Source: Acidobacteriota bacterium
GTDB taxonomy: Bacteria > Acidobacteriota > Vicinamibacteria > Vicinamibacterales > UBA8438
NCBI GenBank assembly: GCA_011523845.1
Contig: WTFV01000011.1
Coordinates: 1 to 35,562, forward strand
Length of the DNA stretch: 35,562 nt
Direction: 5' to 3'
The notes under the pieces were generated by a model, which worked only from the letters and a program-made list of their open reading frames with translations, had not been told where the DNA came from and searched no databases. The first letter of the stretch is position 1. Every line of letters begins with the position of its first letter. Shown piece after piece: positions 24,048 to 32,376 of the stretch. Made by a program: the position numbers and the translations under genes.

Positions 24048-26479
24048 GATGCGGATCTCCTCATCTGGAAGGGCACGCTTTCGACGATGCCCAGGATGAT
24101 CGACGAGAACCGGGAGGCGTCCCGTTCGGCGTCACGGACGACGGTACGAATGGCGGGCGCGTCGTAGTGCTCGACGCCCCGGCCGAGGGCGTAGGTCAGC
24201 AGTTTCTCGGTCAGCGTGGTCACGAACAGGTCGGGCCGCTTCAGCAGCGCGTCGCGCAGGCCCGCAGCGCCCTCGAACACCGTGCCGTCGGGCAGGATCC
24301 CGGAGGCGTCGATCGGCGCGCTGGCCTCGTTGTGCGTCCGGTACTTGCCGACCGCGTCGAACTGCTCCAGCGCGAAGCCGGGCGGATCCATCAACCGGTG
24401 GCAGCTCGAGCAGACCGGGTTGGCGCGGTGCTGCTCCATCGCCTCGCGCATCGAGAGCGCGCGGCCGTCGCCGGTCGTCTCCTCCAGAGACGGCACGTCG
24501 GGCGGCGGCAGCGGCGGCGGCGTGCCGAGCAGGTTCTCCAGCACCCACTTGCCGCGCAGGACCGGCGACGTGCGGGTCGGGTAGGCGGTGGCGGCCAGGA
24601 TGCTGCCCTGGCCGAGCAGCCCGCGGCGCGTCGGGTCGGAAAGCTTCACGCGGCGGAAGTGGCTGCCGTAGACGTTCGGGATGTCGTAGTGCCGGGCCAG
24701 CCGCTCGTTGACGAACGTGTAGTCCGCGGTCAGCAGATCGAGGACGCTGCGGTCCTCGCGCATCACGCTCTCGAAGAAGAGCTCGGTTTCGCGCTGCATC
24801 GCGCGCCGCAGCCCCTCGCCGAAATCGGGGAAGCGGTTCTCGTCCGGCACCAGCGCCGGGACGTTGCGCAGGTAGAGCCACTGCCCCGCAAAGTTCTCGA
24901 CCAGGCTCGACGCGCGCTCGTCGGCGAGCATGCGCCGGACCTGCGCCGCCAGCACCTCGGGCTCGCGCAACTCGCCGGCAACCGCGACGTCCAGCAGCTC
25001 GTCGTCCGGGATGCTGCTCCACAGGAAGAACGAGAGGCGCGACGCCAGCTCCAGATCGGTCAGGCGGTAGTTGGAACCGGGCTCGACGTCCAACGGGTCG
25101 CGCACCACGCGGAACAGGAACTCCGGGCTCACCAGCAACCGCCGCAGCGCCAGCTCGATGCCCGCTTCGAAACCGCCCTCGGTGCTCCCCTCGTCGTAGA
25201 AGCCGAGGAGCACGTCGATGTCGCGCTCGCCGACCGGGCGGCGGTAGGCCCGCCGGGCCAGCGTCGACATGATCTCGCGGGCGCATGCCCGCGCGCCGGC
25301 CGCGTCCCCCACGGCCGGCCGGCAGGTGAAGATGCGCGCCCGGCTCGGCGTCTCCTCGACCGGGGGCGCCCCGCTCGCCTCGTAAGGCCCGGTGACCACG
25401 ACGCTGCTCAGATAGGGCTGGTAGCGCGTGTCCCCGCCGGTCGTGTTCGTGTAAGGACGCAGGTACGGCTGCCGCAGCGTCTCCGGGTAGGCGGAGGTCT
25501 TCTTGCGGAACGCGGCGCGGAGCGTGCGCGGACCGGCGTGCACCGGGATCCGCAGCACCCAGTCGGCGTCGGCGTCCCGCTGGCTGAGGCGCCACGCGCG
25601 GTACTCGTCGCTCGTGCGATCGGCCCCTTCGGGCGGCGGCTCGCCGACGTGGAACGTCCGCAGGTGCTCGCCGTCCAGGCTCACGTCCAGCTCGTGCGGC
25701 ACCGCGAAGGCCGCCAGGCTGTCCAGGGTGTCGCGGCCCAGTCGCAGGCGGATGACGTACTCGGCATCGAGCGGGAAGTTGAACGGAATCGCGATGCCGC
25801 CGCGGGTGCCGAACGGCAACCCTTCGATCCGGTCGTCCTGGGGATAGTCGGCGGCGAGGTGCCAGGTCAACGCGGTCGGCGGCATATCGGGACTGCCGAC
25901 GGCCAGGCGGCTCACCTTCTTCGCCGCGGAGAGGTAGCGCTCCAGCAGCGTCGGCGAGACGCCCAGAACGCCCGCGATGTTGTCGAAACCGTAGCTGCCG
26001 TCGTCGGCCGGCAGCAGCTCGGCCACGTCGACGTCGAGGGCCAGCAGGTCGCGGACGACGTTGCGGTACTCGGCCCGGTTGAGCCGGTGGAACGCCTCGG
26101 TGCGCCCGGGGTTCGGCTCGGCCGCCGCAACCGCGTCGAGCTGTGTCTCCAGCCGAGCGATGAACCGGGCGTACGTCGCCTCATCCGGGCGGGGACGCGG
26201 CGCCGGCGGCATCGCCCCGGCGCGCAGCTTGCGAACCACCTTTTCCCACAGGGCCGGGTCGGCCGACACGTCCGTGACATCGGCCGTGTCGAGCTGGAGT
26301 CCCGCCGTCTGCAGGCGCTCGTTGTGGCAGGCGACGCAGTAGCGGTCGAGGAGCGCGCGCTCCGGCGTGGCTGTTGCCTCGGAGGACGCCGATTGGCCGG
26401 CACCCGCGACTCCGGCGCCGGCCGCCAGCATCACCGGAACGATGCCGGCCCGCAACAGGAGAACACTACGCTTGGTCAT
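24044..26479 (-). CDS. DUF1592/DUF1588/DUF1587/DUF1585/DUF1595 c-type cytochrome protein, copy B
   Basis: An 811-residue paralogue of the gene at 14176 with the same domain order. It has a Sec signal (LLLRAGIVPVMLAAGAGVAG), the haem motif YCVACH (C48, C51, H52), and DUF1587 (AFHRLNRAEYRNVVRDLL). DUF1595 (STLARRAYRRPVGERDID), DUF1592 (SPEFLFRVVRDP), DUF1588 with a second CxxCH (ANPVCSSCHRLMDPPG), and DUF1585 (LTEKLLTYALGRGVEHYD) follow. It is about 20 residues longer than copy A, mostly in the beta-rich middle (DEYRAWRLSQRDADADWVL). I chose ATG 26479, preceded by GAGGG; the frame runs to 26539 but those residues are not signal-like. It opens module B. Confidence 0.92.
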   Translation of the reverse strand: MTKRSVLLLRAGIVPVMLAAGAGVAGAGQSASSEATATPERALLDRYCVACHNERLQTAGLQLDTADVTDVSADPALWEKVVRKLRAGAMPPAPRPRPDEATYARFIARLETQLDAVAAAEPNPGRTEAFHRLNRAEYRNVVRDLLALDVDVAELLPADDGSYGFDNIAGVLGVSPTLLERYLSAAKKVSRLAVGSPDMPPTALTWHLAADYPQDDRIEGLPFGTRGGIAIPFNFPLDAEYVIRLRLGRDTLDSLAAFAVPHELDVSLDGEHLRTFHVGEPPPEGADRTSDEYRAWRLSQRDADADWVLRIPVHAGPRTLRAAFRKKTSAYPETLRQPYLRPYTNTTGGDTRYQPYLSSVVVTGPYEASGAPPVEETPSRARIFTCRPAVGDAAGARACAREIMSTLARRAYRRPVGERDIDVLLGFYDEGSTEGGFEAGIELALRRLLVSPEFLFRVVRDPLDVEPGSNYRLTDLELASRLSFFLWSSIPDDELLDVAVAGELREPEVLAAQVRRMLADERASSLVENFAGQWLYLRNVPALVPDENRFPDFGEGLRRAMQRETELFFESVMREDRSVLDLLTADYTFVNERLARHYDIPNVYGSHFRRVKLSDPTRRGLLGQGSILAATAYPTRTSPVLRGKWVLENLLGTPPPLPPPDVPSLEETTGDGRALSMREAMEQHRANPVCSSCHRLMDPPGFALEQFDAVGKYRTHNEASAPIDASGILPDGTVFEGAAGLRDALLKRPDLFVTTLTEKLLTYALGRGVEHYDAPAIRTVVRDAERDASRFSSIILGIVESVPFQMRRSAS

Positions 26480-26698
26480 GAACGGCACCCTCGTCCGTCG
26501 AGGCGACAGGGGACACTGCGCCCAACCGTAAACGCACATTATTGACCGGCCGCGCCGATTTCACAATGCCTGTTTGCTCGCCGTGCTCGCCGTTGCTCTC
26601 CGCAACGGGAGAATCGTCAAACCCGGTTGCGAAGGAGCAGGGCACTCCACCCGGGATGCAGCGCCGCCAGCAATGCAGCGGGGCCTTGCCACGGCTGT

Positions 26699-27190
26699 TC
26701 AGGCGCTCGGCTCGTCGGCCCGCTGCCCGGCGTGGAACTCGGCGTAGACGTACACCGGAATCGGCAGGGCGCCGAGGCGCTCCTCGATCACCGGCCGGAC
26801 GTCGGCCCATCGCAGCCCGCCTACGCCGGTCGCGAGTCTGGGCAGCGCGAGAGAGCGCAGTCCCTCGTGCTCGACGATCCGTGCGAGGGCGCGCAACGTG
26901 TCGCGGACGTGCTTGATCGTGGCGCGCTCCGGGTGGCCGCCGTGGCCGTAGCCGCCTTCCTGCGTGATGAGATTGATGACCCGCACGCCGCCCGGCCCAC
27001 CCCACATCCACGCTTCGCCCGGCTTTGCGTGCGTCAGATTGCACCAGTGGTGGTAGTCCTTGTGCATCGCCGGGTACAGCTCGTGCAGCGATCGCGCCAG
27101 CCCCTGCTTCATGGGATCCTTCGGCGCCACGCCATGGGCCACGGCCTGCGCGCGACTGAGGAGGATGTCTCCGGAGACGTAGTGGATCAC
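26699..27190 (-). CDS. Stand-alone macro-domain protein (ADP-ribose binding/hydrolase)
   Basis: A 163-residue protein that is one macro domain. Features are MIHYVSGDILLSRAQAVAHGVAP at the N-terminus (ADP-ribose pocket), WMWGGPGGVRVINLITQEG, and LRSLALPRLATGVGGLRWADV, the conserved phosphate-binding loop. The sequence is close to the DarG-like subgroup, in which a macro domain removes ADP-ribose from DNA; here no DarT toxin or C-terminal extension is present. It could detoxify ADP-ribosylated DNA, RNA or protein. The start is a GTG at 27190 with only a weak GAG upstream. It follows the sigma54-type regulator by 37 bp on the same strand and may be co-transcribed with it. Confidence 0.85.
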   Translation of the reverse strand: MIHYVSGDILLSRAQAVAHGVAPKDPMKQGLARSLHELYPAMHKDYHHWCNLTHAKPGEAWMWGGPGGVRVINLITQEGGYGHGGHPERATIKHVRDTLRALARIVEHEGLRSLALPRLATGVGGLRWADVRPVIEERLGALPIPVYVYAEFHAGQRADEPSA

Positions 27191-27227
27191 GAACTCGATG
27201 ATATATCAGGAGGGCGGCTGCGAATAC

Positions 27228-29189
27228 TCACCGCTCGGAGGCTCGCGCTCCCGATTGGGCGAGGCCATGCTTCTTCAGTTTCCGGTGCAGGGTCGTGCGG
27301 TCGATGCCCAGCGCGCGTGCCGCACGGGTCAGGTTGCGGCCGGACCCCTCGACGGCGTCGGCTATCGCCCTCCGCTCCACGTCCGCGAGCGTCTGCGGCG
27401 TCGGGGATCCGCCGGACCCTCGGGAAGGGAAGGCCGGCGCTCCCTCCGGCACCAGCTCGGCCGGAAGCGTAGCTGCCTGGAGCAGCCCGGACGTCTCCAA
27501 TACCAGGCTGCGGCAGATGAGGTTCTCCAGCTCGCGCACGTTGCCGGGCCATTCGTAGCGCGCCAGCAGGGCTGTCGCGGCCGGGGCGATGGCGGCAACG
27601 GATACCCCGAGCCGCTCGGCGTGCTTCTTCCGGAAGTGCTCCGCCAGCAGCGGGATGTCCTCCCGGCGCGCCCGCAGCGGCGGAACGTGGATGGGGAATA
27701 CCGCGAGCCGATAGTAGAGATCCTCCCGGAACGATCCCTCGCGCATGGCGGCTTCCAGATCGCGGTGCGTCGACGCGACCACGCGAACGTCGATCGGAAT
27801 CGACCGCCTGCCGCCGACCCGGCGGATCTCGCGCTCCTGCAGCACGCGGAGCAGCTTCGCCTGAAGAGCGAGGGGCATGTCGCCGATCTCGTCGAGCAGC
27901 AGCGTCCCGCCGTCGGCCTGCTCGAAGCACCCGACGCGCTGCGCCGTCGCCCCGCTGAACGCGCCCCGCTCGTGCCCGAACATCTCGGCCTCGATCAGGG
28001 TCTCGGGCACCGCGGCGCAGTTGACCGCGACGAACGGCCCCTTCCTGCGCGGCCCGTTGAAGTGCAATGCCTTCGCGACGAGCTCCTTGCCGGTGCCGCT
28101 CTCGCCCGTCACCAGCACGCTGACGTCGGTGTCGACGGCGCGCTGCATCAGCTCGCCCACCCGGCGCATCGCCGGACTCGCCCCGACGATCCCGCCGAGG
28201 GCGTACGTAGTCTCCAGCTCGGACCGCAGGCGGCGGACCTCGGCCTTCATCCGCTCGATCTCGATCTCGCGTGACACGTCCCGGTAGACGACGATCTCGC
28301 CCATCTGATCTCCGCTGCCGTCGGACACGGGGTGGGTGAACCGGTACAGCAACGGCGTGCCCGGCGCTCCGCCCGGCCGCGTGTGCGGCTCGACCAGCCG
28401 CGGCCGCGTGGTGGAGCCGTGCGCCCCGTCCATGCCCGCCACCGGCAGATCGCCCGACCGCTCCTGGAACTTCCCTTCCGCGGCGCGCAGAGAGAGCTTG
28501 CGCAGCTCGTCGGGCGTCGTGTCGAACAAGGCTTCGTACCACCGGTTGGCGAAGACCAGGCGTTCGCGCCGGTCGTACATCGCGATGGCGTCGCCGGTGG
28601 CGTCGAGCACCGCCTCGAGGCGCCGGTGGCTGTCGGTCAGTTGCCGGCGCCCCGCGGAGAGGTCCCGCTCCAGGTTCCACTTCTTCACGAGCGAGAGGCT
28701 TATCTGTTGCACCTCCTCCCGGGCGACCGGCTTGCGGACGTACAGGAGCCTGTGCAGCAGGTCCAGGTCGCCGACGATCGCCGACAGCGGCTTGTCGGAG
28801 TAGGCCGTCATGATGACGACCTCCAGATCGGGGTCGACCGTCCGGATGCGGCGCACGGTCTCGACGCCGTCGATGCCCGGCGGCATGCGAACGTCGACGA
28901 AGGCGACCGCGATTGGCTCGTCGCGCTCGCGGCCCTGCTGGACGACGTCGAAGCCTTCCTCGCCGGTCCGCGCGTGCCGCAGGTCGAACGTCGGCACGGC
29001 CGGCCTGGACGGGCCGGGCTGACCCAGGAAGGCGGCCACCAGATCGTCGGACGCCGCCGCGGTGCGCTGCGGCAGCAGCATCTCCCTGAAGTCCTCGTGG
29101 ATCTCCTCCTGGTCGTCCACGATCAGGACCCGCGTGTTCAGCGCCGGCGGGCGATCCGCCATCCGTCGCGCGTCATCCGTGTCTTGCAT
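27228..29189 (-). CDS. Sigma54-dependent response regulator, REC-PAS-AAA+-Fis
   Basis: A 653-residue transcription activator. A receiver domain (VLIVDDQEEIHEDF; phospho-acceptor D99 in FVDVRMP; K in VRKPV) is unusually long, with an insertion at about 42-70. A coiled linker and a PAS domain (about 190-310, AVLDATGDAIAMYDRRERLVFANRWYEALF) follow, then the AAA+ sigma54-interaction domain. That domain has Walker A GESGTGKE, the GAFSGA loop in place of the usual GAFTGA, Walker B GGTLLLDEIGD, and ALLARYEWPGNVRELENL. A Fis-type helix-turn-helix (RNLTRAARALGIDRTTLHRK) closes the protein. ATG 29189 has GAGGA upstream. It is divergent from the hybrid kinase gene. The internal PAS suggests it senses a second signal directly. 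Confidence 0.92.
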   Translation of the reverse strand: MQDTDDARRMADRPPALNTRVLIVDDQEEIHEDFREMLLPQRTAAASDDLVAAFLGQPGPSRPAVPTFDLRHARTGEEGFDVVQQGRERDEPIAVAFVDVRMPPGIDGVETVRRIRTVDPDLEVVIMTAYSDKPLSAIVGDLDLLHRLLYVRKPVAREEVQQISLSLVKKWNLERDLSAGRRQLTDSHRRLEAVLDATGDAIAMYDRRERLVFANRWYEALFDTTPDELRKLSLRAAEGKFQERSGDLPVAGMDGAHGSTTRPRLVEPHTRPGGAPGTPLLYRFTHPVSDGSGDQMGEIVVYRDVSREIEIERMKAEVRRLRSELETTYALGGIVGASPAMRRVGELMQRAVDTDVSVLVTGESGTGKELVAKALHFNGPRRKGPFVAVNCAAVPETLIEAEMFGHERGAFSGATAQRVGCFEQADGGTLLLDEIGDMPLALQAKLLRVLQEREIRRVGGRRSIPIDVRVVASTHRDLEAAMREGSFREDLYYRLAVFPIHVPPLRARREDIPLLAEHFRKKHAERLGVSVAAIAPAATALLARYEWPGNVRELENLICRSLVLETSGLLQAATLPAELVPEGAPAFPSRGSGGSPTPQTLADVERRAIADAVEGSGRNLTRAARALGIDRTTLHRKLKKHGLAQSGARASER

Positions 29190-29524
29190 GAGAAGTCGTC
29201 CTCGAAACCCCGGCCGAACCCGGCAGGGCAGGCTCGGCACGGCGCCGGCAGCGCTCGGGCCTCCAACGCCGCTAACAGGTCAGTCAACCGAACAGGAAGC
29301 TGGCCGTGAGGGTCTCTGGTCGGCCGTAGACGGTCGGCAGGTCACCGAGCCGCGGCGCCGGTAACGTCGCGTTCTCCGCCGGCGCGCAGGCGGCCTGATT
29401 GTCGCCGATATGGTCTGACATTGGGGCGACAAGAGAACGATTTTCGGAGATAATTCAGTGACTCATGGTCTGCGCGCGAATCCTCCCGCCCGGGGCGCGC
29501 CACCTCCGGCAGGGATGAACCGGG
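29190..29524. promoter_or_regulatory. Divergent spacer between two regulator genes, with an inverted repeat
   Basis: These 335 bp have no credible gene. A perfect 8-bp inverted repeat, TTGTCGCC at 29399-29406 and GGCGACAA at 29425-29432, is separated by 18 bp, about 100 bp before the kinase start. The two-turn-like spacing suits binding of a dimeric response regulator, so autoregulation by one of the flanking proteins is possible. No sigma54 -24/-12 element was found by eye. Confidence 0.45.
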
Positions 29525-31873
29525 ATGAAGGAGAATCCCGACGAGTCGCTCCAGGAGCGCATCTCCACGCTCATTGCGGCACTGCTGCGCATCAGCTCGA
29601 GCCTGGACCTCCAGACCGTGCTGACGGAGGTCGTCGACAGCGCCTGCGGTCTGACCGGCGCGCGCTACGGCGTGATCGTGACCGTCGACGAAGCCGGCGA
29701 CATCGAAGAGTTCATCACCTCCGGCTTCACGCTCGAGGAGAAGGAGCAGATGGCCGCCTGGTCGGACGGGCTGCGGCTCTACGAGCACTTCCGCGGCCTT
29801 GCCGAGCCGCTCCGACTCGGGGACCTGCCCGCCTACGTCCGGGCGCTCGGCTTCTCGTCGGACCTGATGCGGTCGAACACCCTCCAGGGAACGCCGTTGC
29901 GCCACCGGGACGCCGACGTCGGCAACTTCTTTCTCTCCGAGAAGGCGGACGGCCGGGAGTTCACCGCCGCCGACGAAGAGATTCTCGTGTTGTTCGCGTC
30001 GCAGGCGGCGACGGCCATCGCCAACGCGAGGACACACCGGGACGAGCGGCGGACGAGAGCCGGTCTGGAGACGCTGGTCGAGACCTCGCCGGTCGGCGTC
30101 GTGGTCTTCAACGGCCGGACCGGCGAGCCGGTGTCGTTCAACCGGGAGGTGCTGCGGATTGTCGAAGGCCTGCACACGCCGGGGCGCTCCCCGCAGCAAC
30201 TGGTGGAGTTGATCACCTGCCGGCGCGGAGACGGGCGCGAGACTGCCCTGGGCGAACTCCCGCTGGCGCAGCAGTTCAGTGACGCCGAAACGGTGCGCGC
30301 CGAGGAGATGACGTTGTCGGTCCCCGACGGCCGGAGCGTCACCACGCTGGTCAACTCGACGCCGATCCGTTCGGCGGACGGCGCGGTCGAGTCGGTTGTG
30401 GTCACCATGCAGGACCTGGCCCCGCTCGAGGAGATCGAGCGGCTGCGGACCGCGTTCCTGGGCATGGTGAGCCACGAGCTGCGAACGCCGCTGAGCTCGA
30501 TCAAGGGCTCGACCGCGACCGTGCTGGGCGCCTCGCGGCGTCCGGACCCGGCCGAGATGCTGCAGTTCTTCAGGGTCATCGACGAGCAGGCCGACCACAT
30601 GCGCAGCCTGATCCGCGACCTGCTGGACCAGGGACGCATCGAGACCGGCACACTGTCGGTCTCTCCCGAGCCGGCGGAGGTGGCCGGCCTCGTGGCCCAG
30701 GCCTGGAACACGTTTCTGAGCGGCGGCGGCAGGCACGCCCTGCGCATGGATCTGCCGGACGACCTGCCGCGCGTGATGGCCGACCCGGAACGCATCGTCC
30801 AGGTCCTCGGCAACCTCTTCTCGAACGCGGCGAGGCACTCGTCGGAGTCGTCCCCCATCCGGGTCGCCGCGGAGCGGGACGGCGCGCACGTGGCGATCGC
30901 GGTTGCCGACGACGGCCCGGGCGTGCCGCCCGAGCAGTTGCCGCATCTGTTCCGCAAGCACGTGGGCGCGGCCGGCGGCGAGCAGGAGCCCGGGCGCGGG
31001 CGCTACGGCCTGGGCCTGGCCATCTGCAAGGGGCTGGTCGAGGCGCACGGGGGCCGCATACGGGCCGAGAGCCGCGGGGCGGGCCGGGGCACGCGGTTCA
31101 CCTTCACGGTGCCGGCCGCCGACGAGGCAGGCGGCGGCGCGGCCGGCCAGGCGCGGAGCCGGCCGCGTCCGCCCCGGAAGGGGCCGGAGCGGACGCGAAT
31201 CCTGGTGGTCGACGACGACCCGCAGATGCTGCGGTACGTTCGGGATGCGCTCGGCGAGGCGGGCTACGCCGTAATCGTGACGGGCGATCCGGAGGCGCTC
31301 TCCGGCCTCGTCAGGAAGCACAGGCCCCGGTTGGTTCTGCTCGACCTGCGCCTGCCCGGAACCAGCGGCATCGAGCTGATGGAGCGCACCCCCGAGCTGG
31401 AGGACCTGCCGGTCATCTTCATTTCCGCCTACGGCGGCGACGAGTCGGTCGTCAAGACGCTGGACGCAGGCGCCGCGGACTACATCGTCAAGCCCTTCTC
31501 GCCGTCCGAGCTGGCGGCGCGAGTGCGGGCGGCCCTGCGGCGGTCGGCCGAGCCCGCCCCGTTCCTGCTGGGGGAGCTGGCCGTCCACTACGAGCAACGC
31601 CGAGTCACCGTCCGGGACCGGCCCGTGAAGCTGACGGCCACCGAGTTCGAGATGCTCCGCGTGCTCTCGGTCAACGCGGGACGGGTGGTGACGTACCACT
31701 CGCTGCTGCGCCAGGCGTGGGGTGGGCGGGAGCGAGGCCCCGGCGACTCGCGGCAGGTACACGCCGTCGCGAAGCGGCTGCGCCGGAAGCTGGGCGATGA
31801 CGCGGCCAGTCCGACGTACGTCCTCAACGAGCGCGGCGTCGGCTACCGCATGCCGGGGCCGGGCGACCCGTGA
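29525..31873 (+). CDS. One-piece two-component protein: GAF-PAS-HisKA-HATPase-REC-winged helix
   Basis: A 782-residue cytoplasmic protein with no membrane helix. A GAF domain (about 15-170; LQTVLTEVVDSACGLTGARYG) is followed by a PAS domain (about 180-300). The kinase core has H317 in FLGMVSHELRTPLSS, the N-box N434 (LGNLFSNAARHSS), the G boxes DDGPGVP and GLGLAICKGLVEAHGG. After a linker rich in Arg and Pro comes a receiver (ILVVDDDP; D607 in LVLLDLRLPG; K in YIVKPFSP). An OmpR/PhoB winged helix (about 685-777, KLTATEFEMLRVLSVNAGRV ... GVGYRMPG) ends it. Kinase, receiver and DNA-binding domain in one chain are uncommon; signal transfer would be intramolecular, and the protein would have to act on DNA directly. 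ATG 29525 follows AGGG at about 10 bases. Confidence 0.93.
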   Translation: MKENPDESLQERISTLIAALLRISSSLDLQTVLTEVVDSACGLTGARYGVIVTVDEAGDIEEFITSGFTLEEKEQMAAWSDGLRLYEHFRGLAEPLRLGDLPAYVRALGFSSDLMRSNTLQGTPLRHRDADVGNFFLSEKADGREFTAADEEILVLFASQAATAIANARTHRDERRTRAGLETLVETSPVGVVVFNGRTGEPVSFNREVLRIVEGLHTPGRSPQQLVELITCRRGDGRETALGELPLAQQFSDAETVRAEEMTLSVPDGRSVTTLVNSTPIRSADGAVESVVVTMQDLAPLEEIERLRTAFLGMVSHELRTPLSSIKGSTATVLGASRRPDPAEMLQFFRVIDEQADHMRSLIRDLLDQGRIETGTLSVSPEPAEVAGLVAQAWNTFLSGGGRHALRMDLPDDLPRVMADPERIVQVLGNLFSNAARHSSESSPIRVAAERDGAHVAIAVADDGPGVPPEQLPHLFRKHVGAAGGEQEPGRGRYGLGLAICKGLVEAHGGRIRAESRGAGRGTRFTFTVPAADEAGGGAAGQARSRPRPPRKGPERTRILVVDDDPQMLRYVRDALGEAGYAVIVTGDPEALSGLVRKHRPRLVLLDLRLPGTSGIELMERTPELEDLPVIFISAYGGDESVVKTLDAGAADYIVKPFSPSELAARVRAALRRSAEPAPFLLGELAVHYEQRRVTVRDRPVKLTATEFEMLRVLSVNAGRVVTYHSLLRQAWGGRERGPGDSRQVHAVAKRLRRKLGDDAASPTYVLNERGVGYRMPGPGDP

Positions 31874-32376
31874 GGCCCCTCCGCGGCCGGCGACGCCGGC
31901 GATTCGCGAAGATCGTCAGCCTTCTCCATTCGTGATTCACGCCGAACACGTCCGGATCCCGCCTCAGCCATCGGCGCGCCGATGTTCTTCGCCTTGCGAG
32001 GAGGTTGGCGCTGCAAGACGCCATCGACCGCGTCGATGAGGTCGTCCTCCCCCGACCTTGCGAGGAGCTTGGCGGGCGCTGCAAGACGCCACAGGCGTCG
32101 CGAGACGCGACAGGCGCCGGCGATCGGCACGCAACTTCCCTTTCCGTAGTGACTTCAGGCGAGCCTGGCGTGCAGTCGGGCGCGCGCACCGTCGCAGGTT
32201 GCCGCAACCGGGACCGGTACGCAGCATCCGGCTCGGCGCGCCGTAACCATCTGAAAAAAAGCCGGTTGCGGCACATCCGCGGGTAGTGGCCTGGTTCTTG
32301 CTCTGAACGAGCGTCCGTTGCCGCCGCGGCGGGTTGCCGGACCGCGCCCTCGCGGAGATGTCCTGGAAGGGAGCCG
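31874..32376. repeat. 500 bp spacer with a direct repeat and a long inverted repeat
   Basis: No gene is seen in this stretch. It holds a direct repeat (31992-32023 and 32056-32091, sharing CCTTGCGAGGAG and GCTGCAAGACGCCA). It also holds a perfect 12-bp inverted repeat, TGCCGCAACCGG at 32200-32211 and CCGGTTGCGGCA at 32262-32273. A run of seven A (32254-32260) lies directly before the second arm. The structures resemble intergenic repeat debris; a structured leader upstream of the secreted repeat protein is also possible. A small GCCGGC-GAC-GCCGGC hairpin at 31886-31900 is the only candidate terminator for the kinase gene. Confidence 0.5.

Noticed and set aside
31992..32091. Possible CRISPR array
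   Set aside because: Only two imperfect copies of different length are present, with no regular spacer; no array was seen anywhere in the window.
32150..32260. Possible c-di-GMP-I riboswitch upstream of the adhesin gene
   Set aside because: A few bases (GGTACGCAGCATCCGG, GTAACC) recall the consensus, but the conserved core GGACGCAAAGCC and the GAAA tetraloop arrangement are missing.
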